In this document: piece by piece, positions 1 through 8,659 of the stretch
Layout: the number at the start of each line of letters is the position of its first letter
Position numbering within the stretch: position 1 is the stretch's first letter
Source: a bacterium
GTDB lineage: Bacteria > Joyebacterota > Joyebacteria > Joyebacterales > Joyebacteraceae
DNA: 64,000 nucleotides
NCBI GenBank assembly: GCA_025774935.1
Contig: JALGZK010000005.1
Span: forward strand, 269,841-333,840
Reading direction: 5' to 3'
Position numbers and translations under genes: made by a program
Notes under the pieces: model-generated
Told to the model about the DNA's origin: nothing
Database searches by the model: none
What the model saw: only the letters and a program-made list of their open reading frames with translations

Positions 1-520
1 CGCCGGTCGGGAACCCCGCGCCCCCGCGGCCGCGGAGGCCCGACTCCTTCATGACCGCGATGACGTCGTTGGGGGTCATCGAAGTGAGCGCCTTCTCGAG
101 CGCCGCGTAGCCGCCGGCCTCGATGTACTCGTCGATCGACTCGGGGTCGATCGTTCCGGCGTTCCTGAGAACGAGCCTCACCTGCCTGCTGTAGTAGGCC
201 TCGTCGGGAAGCTCCCTGTCCTCAGCGCGGACGAGCCACTCCTCCACGGGGGTCCCGCCGACCAGATGCTCCTCCACGATCCGCCCGACCTGCTCCGCTG
301 TGATCCCGCCGTAGGTCTGTCTTCCCTCACCCGGGAGGTCGACGTCCACGATCGGCTCGCTGTAGCACATCCCGACGCAGCCCGTGCGTCGGAGACGCAC
401 GTCGAGATTCCTCGCCGCGATCTCGCTCTCGAAGGCGCTCATGACGTCGGCTGCGCCGGCGGCGATCCCGCAGCTCGACAGACCGACCGTCACCTGGGCA
501 AGGGTCCCGGTTTCCGCCAT
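1..520 (-). CDS. nuoF: NuoF/HndC-like NADH-binding flavoprotein, N-terminal part (cut by window edge)
   Basis: This is the first 173 residues of a NuoF-type subunit; the C-terminus lies beyond base 1. It opens with a thioredoxin-fold 2Fe-2S ferredoxin-like domain (Cys17, then Cys48 and Cys52 in the GCVGMC segment), as in the NuoF-like subunits of soluble NAD-linked hydrogenases and formate dehydrogenases. The visible part ends in the glycine-rich GRGGAGFP motif that begins the FMN/NADH domain. The ATG at 520 is 86 bases downstream of nuoE on the same strand, so the two subunits are probably co-expressed and exchange electrons between NADH and ferredoxin or a partner enzyme. Whether it belongs to complex I, a bifurcating hydrogenase or another enzyme cannot be told from this fragment. 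Confidence 0.85.
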   Translation of the reverse strand, partial: MAETGTLAQVTVGLSSCGIAAGAADVMSAFESEIAARNLDVRLRRTGCVGMCYSEPIVDVDLPGEGRQTYGGITAEQVGRIVEEHLVGGTPVEEWLVRAEDRELPDEAYYSRQVRLVLRNAGTIDPESIDEYIEAGGYAALEKALTSMTPNDVIAVMKESGLRGRGGAGFPTG

Positions 521-606
521 CTCTCCCTCTTCACGACTTGCGCCGCGCGGGTCTCTGCCCGCCCGGCGCGCCCGAGGTCCGTGCGAACGGACGGAGGCCC
601 GCCCGC

Positions 607-1098
607 TTACTTCCCGTACTTCCTCACGATCCGCCGCGCCTCGTCGGGCGTGAGCCGGCCGAACGTGTCGTCTTCGATCATCATGACCGGGGCGAGGCTG
701 CAGCAGCCGACACAGGCGACGGACTCGACGGTGAACTCACCGTCGGGCGTCGTCTCCCCGTCCTCTACGCCGAGCTCCGCGCAGAGCGCGTCGGTCAGCG
801 CCGGCGCCCCCTGAACGTGGCAGGCGGTGCCGTGGCAGACCCTCGCGACGTGCTTCCCCGCGGGCTTCAGCCGGAACTGCGAGTAGAAGCTCGCAACTCC
901 GAAGACCTGAGACGCGGGGACGCCGGCGCGCTCGGCGATCCGCTCCATCACGTCGGCCGGGAGGTACCCGACCCGCGCCTGCACCCTCTGAAGGATCGGG
1001 ATCAACGACCCCGGCCTCCCGGCGTACTCCGCCGCGATCTCGTCCACGACGGCGAGGTTCTCGTCCGTGGCCTCTCTCGCGTGATGCGTCGCGCCCAT
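607..1098 (-). CDS. nuoE: NuoE-like 24 kDa thioredoxin-like 2Fe-2S subunit
   Basis: This 163-residue protein has the normal length and layout of NuoE/HndA: a helical N-terminal region, then a thioredoxin-like fold with four cluster ligands, Cys88-x4-Cys93 and Cys129-x3-Cys133. It carries a 2Fe-2S cluster and works next to NuoF, passing electrons from NADH-reduced FMN. The ATG at 1098 is preceded by a GAGGAG Shine-Dalgarno sequence. It sits between ndk (38 bases upstream) and the NuoF-like gene. No other Nuo subunits occur in the window, so a soluble NAD-linked complex, possibly an electron-bifurcating one, is as likely as complex I. Confidence 0.92.
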   Translation of the reverse strand: MGATHHAREATDENLAVVDEIAAEYAGRPGSLIPILQRVQARVGYLPADVMERIAERAGVPASQVFGVASFYSQFRLKPAGKHVARVCHGTACHVQGAPALTDALCAELGVEDGETTPDGEFTVESVACVGCCSLAPVMMIEDDTFGRLTPDEARRIVRKYGK

Positions 1099-1136
1099 CG
1101 GTCTCCTCAGGTGGGCCGTACCGCGGCCCCCGGCCC

Positions 1137-1559
1137 CTATGTGTCCAGCGTCCTCGCGCAGTCGCCGAAGTAGAACGACGACTCGAACTCCACCCTGTCT
1201 GGCGAGTCGGCCGCGTGGACGGCGTTCTCTCTCACGCTCGTTCCGTAGAGCGCCCGTATGGTCCCGGGGGCAGCCTCTCCAGGGTCGGTCGCGCCGACGA
1301 CCTCCCTCAGGAGCGCGACAGCGCCCGGCGCCCTGAGCACGAGCCCGACCGAGAGCCCCGAGGTCATGAACTCGACGAGCCCCTCGAAGAACGGCTTCCC
1401 CTCGTGCACGCCGTAGAGCCCGGCCGCCTCGTCGCGAGTGAGCCTCCTCGAGGCTACGCCCAGGATCTCGAAGCCGGCGCGTTCGAGCTCTGTCACGATC
1501 CCGCCGACGTGTCCCTCGGCGAGCGCCCTCGGCTTGACGATGAGGAAGGTCGTCTCCAT
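1137..1559 (-). CDS. ndk: Nucleoside diphosphate kinase
   Basis: This 140-residue protein moves the gamma phosphate between nucleoside triphosphates and diphosphates through a phospho-histidine. The N-terminal strand ends in the conserved Lys-Pro at 9-10, KPFFEGLVEFMTSG (55-68) matches the family core, and the catalytic His is His115 in NAVHAADS. Asp usually follows the KP motif; here it is Arg11, and GSDS has become AADS, so the protein is somewhat divergent. An in-frame start at 1580 would overlap korC; ATG 1559, one base after the korC stop, gives the proper N-terminus. Downstream of the kor genes, it may recharge nucleotides using the output of succinyl-CoA synthetase. Confidence 0.95.
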   Translation of the reverse strand: METTFLIVKPRALAEGHVGGIVTELERAGFEILGVASRRLTRDEAAGLYGVHEGKPFFEGLVEFMTSGLSVGLVLRAPGAVALLREVVGATDPGEAAPGTIRALYGTSVRENAVHAADSPDRVEFESSFYFGDCARTLDT

Positions 1560-1560
1560 C

Positions 1561-2118
1561 TCACTCCCCCCCGAGGGCATCCCTGGCTGCCTCGCGTCCC
1601 ACGTTCAGGGCCTTCTCGTTCGCGAGCTCGGTGCCCTTGGGTACCCTCGCGAGCACCGCCGAGCGCAGGCTGGGCCAGCTCACGGCTCCCGTGAGCTCTC
1701 CGATCGCCCCCAGCGCGACGACGTTGGCGAAGAGCTTCCGGCCGCACTGCTCGATTGCGAGCATCGTGAACGGGATCCCGATCGCCCCCGGGTGGTCGAC
1801 GTTCTCGACAAGGTACGAGTCGACCACGAGCATCCCGCCGTCAGCCAGCGAGCCGACGTACTCGTCGAGGGCCGGCTGGCTCATGGCGAGGAGGACGTTG
1901 ACCTTCGTCGCCTTGGGGTAATCGATCTCCGTGTCCGAGATCACCACGTCCGTCTTGCTCTTCCCGCCGCGCGCCTCGGGACCGTAGCTCTGCGTCTGGA
2001 CGGCGTTCTTCCCGTCGTAGACCGACGCGGCCTCCGCCAGCAGCTTCCCCGCCAGCATGAGACCCTGCCCCCCCGCGCCCGACAGCCTGATCTCGTACCT
2101 TCCGAGCTTCTCGCTCAT
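1561..2118 (-). CDS. korC: 2-oxoacid (2-oxoglutarate) ferredoxin oxidoreductase, gamma subunit
   Basis: This 185-residue protein is the gamma (catalytic-interface) subunit of a CoA-dependent 2-oxoacid:ferredoxin oxidoreductase. It shows the GAGGQG nucleotide-like loop at 14-19 and the family signature TQSYGPEARGG near residues 42-52. It joins KorA and KorB to turn 2-oxoglutarate, CoA and oxidised ferredoxin into succinyl-CoA, CO2 and reduced ferredoxin. It follows korB by 15 bases and ends one base before ndk. 2-Oxoglutarate is inferred as the substrate from the adjoining sucCD genes; the gamma subunit alone would also fit other 2-oxoacids. Confidence 0.93.
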   Translation of the reverse strand: MSEKLGRYEIRLSGAGGQGLMLAGKLLAEAASVYDGKNAVQTQSYGPEARGGKSKTDVVISDTEIDYPKATKVNVLLAMSQPALDEYVGSLADGGMLVVDSYLVENVDHPGAIGIPFTMLAIEQCGRKLFANVVALGAIGELTGAVSWPSLRSAVLARVPKGTELANEKALNVGREAARDALGGE

Positions 2119-2133
2119 CGCCTCGCGGAACTC

Positions 2134-3039
2134 CTATTCTGCCTTCGCGTTCAGGCGCTCGGCCGTCTCGTCGAAAGACTTGAGGATCGACTTGACGCGC
2201 TCCACGGCCGACGGGCTCGTCGTGAGACGCTCCGCCAGATCGTCGTACGCCTCTATGAACTCCGGAAGCTCGCGCTCGACGATGACGCCGCGCGTGAACT
2301 TCCCCTCGAGCTCCCAGGGCTCCATCGTCTCCGCCTTCCCCACCGGGACCGAGTTCTCCTTCATCCAGCGGAGCATGTCGACCGGCGAGGCGTGCTTGTT
2401 CAGGCGTCCGTAGCTCGTGTAGCAGTTGGAGACGGCCTCGACCACCGAGAACCCCTTGTGGAGGACGGCCTTCTCGATGAGCCTGTCCAGCTCCTGCGCG
2501 TGGTAGACCGACGAGCGCGCGACGAACGTCGCTCCCGCTCCCGCCGCGAGCGCCGCCACGTCGAAGTCGTGCTCGACGTTCCCGTACGGGGCGGTCGTGC
2601 CTCGCTTCCCGTGTGGGGTCGTCGGCGAGTACTGCCCGCCCGTCATTCCGTAGATGTGGTTGTTCGCGACGATGGCCGTCATGTCGATGTTGCGGCGGCA
2701 CGCGTGGATGAAGTGGTTGCCCCCGATCGCGAGCGCGTCCCCGTCTCCCATGGCGGCGATGACCGTGAGCTTCGGCCTCGCGAGCTTGACGCCGGTGGCG
2801 AAGGCGAGCCCGCGCCCGTGGGTCGTGTGGAGCGTGTTGAAGTCGACGTACGTCGGGAGGCGTCCGGTGCAGCCGATCCCCGAGACGACGGCGACGTCGT
2901 TCTTCTCGACACCGAGTCTCGCGAGCGCGCGGGTCATCGCGCTCATGAGTATGCCGAGCCCGCAACCGCCACACCAGACGGTCGGGAGCTTCTTGCTCGG
3001 GCGCAGGAAGGTGCGCGCGTTCTCGATGGCCTCGCTCAT
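2134..3039 (-). CDS. korB: 2-oxoacid (2-oxoglutarate) ferredoxin oxidoreductase, beta (TPP) subunit
   Basis: This is the thiamine-diphosphate-binding beta subunit (301 residues, usual length). Cys23 and Cys26 in the WCGGCG segment begin the set of 4Fe-4S ligands, and GDGDALAIGGNH (97-108) is the metal-diphosphate binding motif for TPP. HGKRGTTAPYG near 155-165 is the usual KorB substrate-pocket segment. The ATG at 3039 overlaps the korA stop by 4 bases, the classic sign of translational coupling. The enzyme lets the cell oxidise 2-oxoglutarate with ferredoxin rather than NAD, or run the step reductively. Confidence 0.95.
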   Translation of the reverse strand: MSEAIENARTFLRPSKKLPTVWCGGCGLGILMSAMTRALARLGVEKNDVAVVSGIGCTGRLPTYVDFNTLHTTHGRGLAFATGVKLARPKLTVIAAMGDGDALAIGGNHFIHACRRNIDMTAIVANNHIYGMTGGQYSPTTPHGKRGTTAPYGNVEHDFDVAALAAGAGATFVARSSVYHAQELDRLIEKAVLHKGFSVVEAVSNCYTSYGRLNKHASPVDMLRWMKENSVPVGKAETMEPWELEGKFTRGVIVERELPEFIEAYDDLAERLTTSPSAVERVKSILKSFDETAERLNAKAE

Positions 3040-4193
3040 CTTCCCGCCTCCTTCAGCACGAACCCCGTGATGTCGTCCGGCTCGAAGAGGTGACCGTCGA
3101 CGCGGCCGAGATGCCTGACGGGCACCTCGCCGCAGACGCCGCGCTCGACCTCGAGAACGAGCTGCCCCAGGTTCATCTCAGGCACGACGATGAGCCTGAG
3201 ATCTCCCGCGAGTTCGCGCAGGCGCTTCGTGGAGAAGGGCCAGATCGTCTTCGCCCGGAGGAGACCGGCCTTGACTCCTTCGCCTCGCAGCGCACGCACG
3301 GACGACTTCGCCACGCGCGCGGTCGAGCCGTACGCGAAGAGGAGCACGTCGGCGTCCTCGGTCATGAACTCCTCGTAGTCGGCGAGGTCGTCGGCGGCGT
3401 CCTCGATCTTGTCGACGATCCGCCTGATCTTCCTGTCGACCTCGTCGGCCACCATCGTGGGGAAGCCGCGCTTGTCGTGCGTCAGTCCCGTGACGTGGAA
3501 GCGGTGCTCGCTCCCGAACGAAGCGAGCGGCGCCACCTCGTCGCAGTCGAACGGGCAGTAGTCCTCCGTGCCGGGGTCGGGCGCCCTCCGCTCGACGATC
3601 TCGTACGAGCCCGGGCGCGGCAGGACCACGGTCTCGCGCATGTGACCGATGACCTCGTCCATGAGGAGCACCGTGGGCGTCCTGAACCTCTCGGCCAGGT
3701 TGACGCAGTCGATGGTCATGGTGAAGCACTCGAGCACGGTAGACGGCGCGAGCGCGATGATCGAGTGGTCGCCGTGCGTCCCCCACCTGGTCTGCTGGAT
3801 GTCCATCTGCGCGGGCTGGGTCGGCAGCCCGGTCGAGGGGCCGGCCCGCTGGACGTTCACGATCGTGATGGGGATCTCGGCGATCGCGGCGAACCCGAGG
3901 TTCTCCTGCATGAGCGAGAACCCGGGGCCGCTCGTGGCCGTCATCGTCTTGGAGCCGGCCAGCGAGGCGCCGATGATCGCGGCGATCGAGGCGATCTCGT
4001 CCTCCATCTGGATGAAGCGGCCGCCCGCGAGCGGGAGGGCCTGCGACATCATCTCGGCGATCTCGGACGAGGGCGTGATCGGGTAGCCCGCGAAGAACGT
4101 CACGCCTCCCGCGAGCCCCCCGAGCGCGCTGGCCTCGTTCCCCTGGAAGACCTGCATCTCCGTGGTGCCGCCGTCGGCCTTCGGGTCCGTCAC
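3036..4193 (-). CDS. korA: 2-oxoacid (2-oxoglutarate) ferredoxin oxidoreductase, alpha subunit
   Basis: This 385-residue alpha subunit has the pyrimidine-binding transketolase-like domain (GYPITPSSEIAE near 36-47, then TSGPGFSLMQENLGFA) and the C-terminal transketolase II region that ends the family. NVQRAGPSTGLPTQ is a strong family signature. The start is GTG at 4193, overlapping the korD stop as GTGA; the end overlaps korB by 4 bases. The separate alpha, beta, gamma and delta genes match the four-subunit KGOR arrangement. Confidence 0.95.
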   Translation of the reverse strand: MTDPKADGGTTEMQVFQGNEASALGGLAGGVTFFAGYPITPSSEIAEMMSQALPLAGGRFIQMEDEIASIAAIIGASLAGSKTMTATSGPGFSLMQENLGFAAIAEIPITIVNVQRAGPSTGLPTQPAQMDIQQTRWGTHGDHSIIALAPSTVLECFTMTIDCVNLAERFRTPTVLLMDEVIGHMRETVVLPRPGSYEIVERRAPDPGTEDYCPFDCDEVAPLASFGSEHRFHVTGLTHDKRGFPTMVADEVDRKIRRIVDKIEDAADDLADYEEFMTEDADVLLFAYGSTARVAKSSVRALRGEGVKAGLLRAKTIWPFSTKRLRELAGDLRLIVVPEMNLGQLVLEVERGVCGEVPVRHLGRVDGHLFEPDDITGFVLKEAGR

Positions 4194-4507
4194 TTCCCAG
4201 CCGCTCCCTTCTCGTCTTCGGTCGTCCCGTCCGACTCGGCCTTCTTCTTGCGTTCCTTGTAGACCGTGATGGCCATGTCGGGGCAGAGTCTCTCACACAG
4301 ATAGCACGAGATGCACTTCTCCGGATGCGCGAGCACGGGACGGCCCGACTTGTCGGCCTCGAACACCCCCGTCGGACAGAGCTCGTAGCAGATCCCGCAG
4401 CACTTGCACCACTCCTGGTGGACGTAGATGTCCACGTCCGGGTGCTCGTCCCTCGACGGGTAGCGCCACTTGCGGGCGGTCCCGCTCACTTTGGCGTTCT
4501 TCGTCAC
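4190..4507 (-). CDS. korD: 2x4Fe-4S ferredoxin subunit of 2-oxoacid ferredoxin oxidoreductase
   Basis: This 105-residue delta subunit has two cluster motifs, Cys34-x2-Cys37-x2-Cys40-x3-Cys44 and Cys65-x2-Cys68-x2-Cys71-x3-Cys75, each followed by the Pro typical of bacterial ferredoxins. The C-terminus is a charged tail rich in Lys and Glu. A longer in-frame reading upstream runs through sucD and is a shadow; the GTG at 4507 overlaps the sucD stop by 4 bases and gives the standard length. The subunit carries electrons from the KorB cluster to free ferredoxin. Confidence 0.92.
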   Translation of the reverse strand: MTKNAKVSGTARKWRYPSRDEHPDVDIYVHQEWCKCCGICYELCPTGVFEADKSGRPVLAHPEKCISCYLCERLCPDMAITVYKERKKKAESDGTTEDEKGAAGK

Positions 4508-5376
4508 GCCTTGAGCGCCTCCTTGATGAGCTCCGGGATCTCGCTTGGGCGGTCGGCCACCGGCACGCCAGCGGCGGTCAGCGCCTCGATCTTCTCCTGC
4601 GCCGTACCCTTGCCGCCCGCGATGATGGCGCCCGCGTGTCCCATGCGCTTCCCGGGAGGAGCTGTCCTGCCTGCGATGAAGCTCACTACGGGCTTCGTCA
4701 TGTTCGCCTTCACGAAGTCCGCCGCCTGCTCCTCGTCCGTGCCCCCGATCTCGCCGATCAGGACGACGGCCTCGGTCTGCGGGTCCTCCTGGTACGCCGT
4801 GAGCGAGTCGATGAAGTTCGTCCCGATGATCGGGTCCCCGCCGATGCCGATGACCGTCGACTGCCCGAACCCGTGTCTGCCGAGCTGGTCGACGACCTCG
4901 TACGTCAGGGTGCCGCTCCGCGAGACGACGCCGATACCGCCTTCCTTGTGGATCCAGCCCGGCATGATCCCGAGCTTGCACTTCCCCGGACTGATGATGC
5001 CGGGGCAGTTCGGGCCGATCATGCGCGTGCCGAGCCTGTCGAGCTTCTGGTAGATCTTCGAGACCTCGAGCGTCGGGACGCCCTCGCTGATGGCGACGAT
5101 CACGCCGACCCCGGCCTCGGCGGCCTCGGTGACGGCGCCGGCCGCGAACTTGGCTGGGACGAAGAGGATCGAGGCGTTCGCTCCCGTCTTCTCGACGGCG
5201 TCCTTCATGGTGTCGAAGACCGGGACCCCGTCGACGTCCTGACCGCCCTTCCCCGGCGTGACGCCCGCGACGACCTTCGTGCCGTACTCGACCATTCCCT
5301 TCGTGTGAAACGCACCGTCGCGCCCGGTTATGCCCTGCACGCAGACGCGAGTGTTTTCGTCGACGAAGATGCTCAA
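4504..5376 (-). CDS. sucD: Succinyl-CoA synthetase, alpha subunit
   Basis: This 290-residue subunit has an N-terminal CoA-binding Rossmann domain ([14 protein letters not shown] near 12-25) and a ligase domain with the phosphorylated His247 in the GHAGAI motif. With SucC it makes succinate and a nucleoside triphosphate from succinyl-CoA. The start is a TTG at 5376 behind a GGAGGCAGGC Shine-Dalgarno sequence, 16 bases after sucC. It is followed by korD with a 4-base overlap, so succinyl-CoA made by KGOR can be used at once. ATP or GTP preference cannot be read from the sequence. Confidence 0.96.
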   Translation of the reverse strand: MSIFVDENTRVCVQGITGRDGAFHTKGMVEYGTKVVAGVTPGKGGQDVDGVPVFDTMKDAVEKTGANASILFVPAKFAAGAVTEAAEAGVGVIVAISEGVPTLEVSKIYQKLDRLGTRMIGPNCPGIISPGKCKLGIMPGWIHKEGGIGVVSRSGTLTYEVVDQLGRHGFGQSTVIGIGGDPIIGTNFIDSLTAYQEDPQTEAVVLIGEIGGTDEEQAADFVKANMTKPVVSFIAGRTAPPGKRMGHAGAIIAGGKGTAQEKIEALTAAGVPVADRPSEIPELIKEALKA

Positions 5377-5392
5377 GCCTGCCTCCTGTCGA

Positions 5393-6532
5393 TTAAGCCG
5401 GCTGACGCGCCAGCTCGACTGCCTTCTCGACGGCCTCGTCCATCGTGTCGGCGGAGACGAACTCGGTGCCGGCGAGGACTTCCTTCGCCTCTTCCTCGTT
5501 CGTCCCGGTGAGCCTGACCACGATCGGGAGGCTGATCGACGTCTGTGCCAGTGCCTGGGCGAGACCCCTCGCGACGTCGTCGCAGCGCGTGATGCCGCCG
5601 AAGATGTTGATGAGGATCGACTTGACGTTGGGGTCGCTCGTGATGATCTCGAGGGCGGTGACCACCTTGTCCGGGCTCGAGCTCCCGCCTATGTCGAGGA
5701 AGTTGGCGGGCTCTCCGCCGTAGTGCGCGATGACGTCCATCGTCGTCATCGCGAGGCCTGCCCCGTTCACCACGCACCCGACGTTGCCGTCAAGCTTGAC
5801 GAACGACAGCCCCATCTCGCGGGCGCGCCTGAGCTCGGGCGTCTCCGTCGAGGGATCGCGCATGGCGGCGATGTCCTCGTGCCTGTAGAGCGCGTTGTCG
5901 TCGATGTTCATCTTCGCGTCGACGGCCCAGACCTCCTCGTCGGGAGTGATGACGAGCGGGTTAATCTCCGCGAGCGATGCGTCGCTGCCGACGAACGCCT
6001 CGTAGAGCTTCGAGATGAAGTCCGCGACGCGCTCGGCGACGGCCGGGCGCGACTCGATCTTCGCCGCCAGCTCGAGGGCCTCTTCCTTCGACAGGCCCTT
6101 TTCCGGATCGACGGCGTACTTGTGGATCTTCTCGGGGGTCTTGCTGGCGACCTCCTCGATGTCGATGCCGCCGGCCTCGCTCACCATGTAGACGGGCTTC
6201 TTCGTGGCGCGGTCGACGATCATCCCGATGTAGTACTCGCGGTCGATGTCGACGGCGTCCGAGATCATGATTTTCTCGACCGTGAGGCCCTTGATGTCCA
6301 TCCCGAGGATGGCGCCCGCGTGCTTCTCGGCCTCATCGGGCGTCTTGGCGAGCTTGACGCCTCCGGCCTTCCCGCGACCGCCCACGTGGACCTGCGCCTT
6401 GACCACGACCATGCGGCCGATGTCCTCGGCGGCTGCCCTGGCCTGGGCCTGCGTCGTCGCGATCTCGAATCTCGGGATCGGGACGTCGTAGCCCCTCAGG
6501 ATGTCCTTCGCCTGGTACTCGTGGATCTTCAA
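5393..6532 (-). CDS. sucC: Succinyl-CoA synthetase, beta subunit
   Basis: This is the 379-residue ATP-grasp subunit. The N-terminus ([10 protein letters not shown]) is the family signature, [18 protein letters not shown] lies in the nucleotide site, and the C-terminal half has the flavodoxin-like [13 protein letters not shown] segment that forms the active site with SucD. It starts with TTG at 6532 behind GGGAGG. It is the second gene after the P-loop protein at 6597-7907 (60 bases apart) and heads the suc-kor-ndk-nuo chain. Confidence 0.96.
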   Translation of the reverse strand: MKIHEYQAKDILRGYDVPIPRFEIATTQAQARAAAEDIGRMVVVKAQVHVGGRGKAGGVKLAKTPDEAEKHAGAILGMDIKGLTVEKIMISDAVDIDREYYIGMIVDRATKKPVYMVSEAGGIDIEEVASKTPEKIHKYAVDPEKGLSKEEALELAAKIESRPAVAERVADFISKLYEAFVGSDASLAEINPLVITPDEEVWAVDAKMNIDDNALYRHEDIAAMRDPSTETPELRRAREMGLSFVKLDGNVGCVVNGAGLAMTTMDVIAHYGGEPANFLDIGGSSSPDKVVTALEIITSDPNVKSILINIFGGITRCDDVARGLAQALAQTSISLPIVVRLTGTNEEEAKEVLAGTEFVSADTMDEAVEKAVELARQPA

Positions 6533-6596
6533 TGACGCCTCCCTCGGTGATCGCCCGAACGAGTCCGCCGAGGTCGCGTTCCCCGGCGCGCGCCCG

Positions 6597-7907
6597 TCAG
6601 AGCACGTCCTCGAGTACGTCCGCGAGCGTCGGGCTGCCGATGACCTTGATGTCGTAGCGGACGCGGACGCTTGGCTTCTCTATGTCGATGACCTTCCTGA
6701 GATCGATGGGAGTTCCAATGACGACGTAGTCGCAGTCGACCGCGTTCACGGTCTTCTCGAGATCCGAGACCTGCTCGGGGCTGTACCCCGCGGCCGGGAG
6801 GAGCTTCCCGATGTGCGGGTACGTCCGGTACATGTCGGCGATCTTCCCCGTCGCGTGCTCGCGCGCGTCGACGAGAATCGCGCCCGCGGCCTCGGCCGCC
6901 ACCGTCCCGGCGCCGATCTTCATTCCTCCGTGCGTGAGCGTCGGCCCGTCCTCGACGACGAGGACGCGCTTGCCCTTGAGGTCGACCTCCTCCTCGAAGA
7001 CGACCGGCGACTCCGCGTGGATGATCGCAGCATCGGGGTTCACCGACGCGATGTTCGCGAGGAGCTGCTCGACGTCCTCCGGCTTCGCCGTGTCCTCCTT
7101 GTTGATGACGACGACGTCAGCCATGCGGACGTTCTGCTCGCCCGGGTAGTAGCTGAGCTCGTGCCCGACCCGGTGCGGGTCGGCCACGACGATGAGAAGG
7201 TCGGGAGCGTAGAACGACGCGTCGTTGTTGCCGCCGTCCCAGAGGATGACGTCGGCTTCCTTCTCCGCCTGCTCGAGGATGCGTTCGTAGTCGACGCCGG
7301 CGTAGAGCACGTTCCCGCGCTCGATGTGAGGTTCGTACTCCTCCATCTCCTCGATCGTGCACTTCTCGCGGATCATGTCGTCGTACTCGGCGAACCTCTG
7401 CCAGATCTGCTCCCGGAGGTCGCCGTAGGGCATCGGGTGGCGAATGACCGCGACGCGCTTGCCGCGCTCGGTCAGGATCTCCGCGACTCGCCTGGTCGTC
7501 TGGCTCTTGCCCGCGCCCGTTCTCACCGCGCAGATCGAGACGACCGGCTTCTTCGATTTGATCATCGTCTCGTCGGCGCCCATGAGGATGAAGTGCGGCC
7601 CGAGCGCGTTTGCGAGGGCCGCCTTGTGCATCACGTACTCGTACGGCACGTCGCTGTAGGCGAAGACGACGTCCTCGACATCGTAATCGGCGACGAGGGC
7701 TGGAAGATCGCTCTCTTCCCGGATAGGGATGCCCTTGGGATAGAGTGGTCCGGCAAGCTCGGGAGGGTAGACGCGACCGGCGATGTCGGGGATCTGCGTC
7801 GCGGTGAACGCGACGACCTCGATGTCCTCTCGCTCCCGGTAGACGAGATTGAAGTTGTGGAAGTCACGTCCAGCTGCGCCCATGATCAGAACGCGTCGCC
7901 TCTGCAT
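6597..7907 (-). CDS. Cyclic 2,3-diphosphoglycerate synthetase-like P-loop protein
   Basis: This 436-residue protein resembles the archaeal cyclic 2,3-diphosphoglycerate synthetase family and its bacterial relatives of unknown job. It begins with a Rossmann-like unit (RRVLIMGAAGRDFHNFN), followed by a P-loop at 128-135 (VRTGAGKS; the usual first Gly is Val), a metal-site-like DVILWDGGNND, and a VVINKEDTA segment like the GTPase base-recognition NKxD. An upstream start at 7952 exists, but ATG 7907 directly follows an AAGGAGGAGGG Shine-Dalgarno sequence. It leads the sucCD-kor run, which suggests a role tied to central carbon or nucleotide balance. That is inference; the bacterial reaction is not known to me. 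Confidence 0.75.
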   Translation of the reverse strand: MQRRRVLIMGAAGRDFHNFNLVYREREDIEVVAFTATQIPDIAGRVYPPELAGPLYPKGIPIREESDLPALVADYDVEDVVFAYSDVPYEYVMHKAALANALGPHFILMGADETMIKSKKPVVSICAVRTGAGKSQTTRRVAEILTERGKRVAVIRHPMPYGDLREQIWQRFAEYDDMIREKCTIEEMEEYEPHIERGNVLYAGVDYERILEQAEKEADVILWDGGNNDASFYAPDLLIVVADPHRVGHELSYYPGEQNVRMADVVVINKEDTAKPEDVEQLLANIASVNPDAAIIHAESPVVFEEEVDLKGKRVLVVEDGPTLTHGGMKIGAGTVAAEAAGAILVDAREHATGKIADMYRTYPHIGKLLPAAGYSPEQVSDLEKTVNAVDCDYVVIGTPIDLRKVIDIEKPSVRVRYDIKVIGSPTLADVLEDVL

Positions 7908-8099
7908 CCCTCCTCCTTGTGAAATCCTCGTACCCGTCGAGAACGCGCGCATTCGAGCCGTAGGAGCGGACTCTCCGGTTCGACCGGGCCCTGCGCAAGA
8001 GAACCCCCGTGACTACGCCGGTCGGGGCGCTGCCGTGCAGGGATTCCCGTCAAAGAGGGCGGACGTCGAGAACCACCGCCCGAGTCAGCCAAGAGTGCA

Positions 8100-8128
8100 A
8101 TCATAACCTATCGGCTCAGATGAGTCCA
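8100..8128 (-). promoter_or_regulatory. Sigma70-type promoter for the 7907 operon
   Basis: On the minus strand TGGACT (8123-8128) is separated by 17 bases from TATGAT (8100-8105), a 4/6 and 5/6 match to the consensus. Transcription would begin near 8093 and give a leader of about 185 bases before ATG 7907. It lies 43 bases beyond the rfaE2 stop and would let the energy genes be expressed apart from the heptose genes. No clear riboswitch fold was recognised in the leader. Confidence 0.5.
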
Positions 8129-8170
8129 GCAAAAGGGTGAGGAATCGCTCAGGAAAAGGGACCCGCGGGC

Positions 8171-8659
8171 TCATTCCTCGGGCGCGTCCCCGGCGCTCCG
8201 GATGCGCTCGACGATCGACCGGGTCGAGCGTCCTTCGAGGGCCTCGAGGGCGACGACCTTCCCGCCGCGGGCCTCGACGATGTCGGCCCCGACGATCGTG
8301 CCGGGCGTGTATCCCGCGCCCTTCACGATGACGTCCGGCAGGCACTCGGCGACGAGCTCGTGGGGGGTGGGCTCGCCGAAGAGCGTCACGAGGTCCACCG
8401 CCGCGAGGGCCGCGACCACGTGGGCGCGGTCGTCCTCCGGCACGATGGGCCTCGTGGAGCCCTTGAGGTCCCTGACGGACTCGTCCGTGTTGACTCCCAC
8501 CACCAGGAGGTCACCGAGCGCCTTCGCCTGAGTGAGGTACTGGACGTGGCCGCGGTGGATGATGTCGAAACAGCCGTTCGTGAAGACGACCGTGAGTCCC
8601 TCCGACCTGGCGCGCTCGCAGATCCTCGCGAGCTCCTGGCGGTCGACGACCCTACCCAT
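8171..8659 (-). CDS. rfaE2: D-glycero-beta-D-manno-heptose 1-phosphate adenylyltransferase
   Basis: This 162-residue nucleotidyltransferase has the TNGCFDIIHRGH start with the HxGH motif at His35-His38 and the RSTRS segment near 145-150 (the ISSTR-like motif). It adds AMP to heptose 1-phosphate, the step before ADP-heptose for the LPS inner core. In enteric bacteria it is the C-terminal half of HldE; here it is a separate gene overlapping rfaE1 by 8 bases. The ATG at 8659 has GGAGGACGGG upstream. Confidence 0.95.
   Translation of the reverse strand: MGRVVDRQELARICERARSEGLTVVFTNGCFDIIHRGHVQYLTQAKALGDLLVVGVNTDESVRDLKGSTRPIVPEDDRAHVVAALAAVDLVTLFGEPTPHELVAECLPDVIVKGAGYTPGTIVGADIVEARGGKVVALEALEGRSTRSIVERIRSAGDAPEE

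Noticed and set aside
1438-3093. A 551-residue plus-strand frame opposite korB and korC
   Set aside because: Covers well-supported kor genes and looks random in composition.
7977-7985. GGTTCGACC resembling a tRNA T-loop
   Set aside because: No acceptor, D or anticodon stems around it on either strand.
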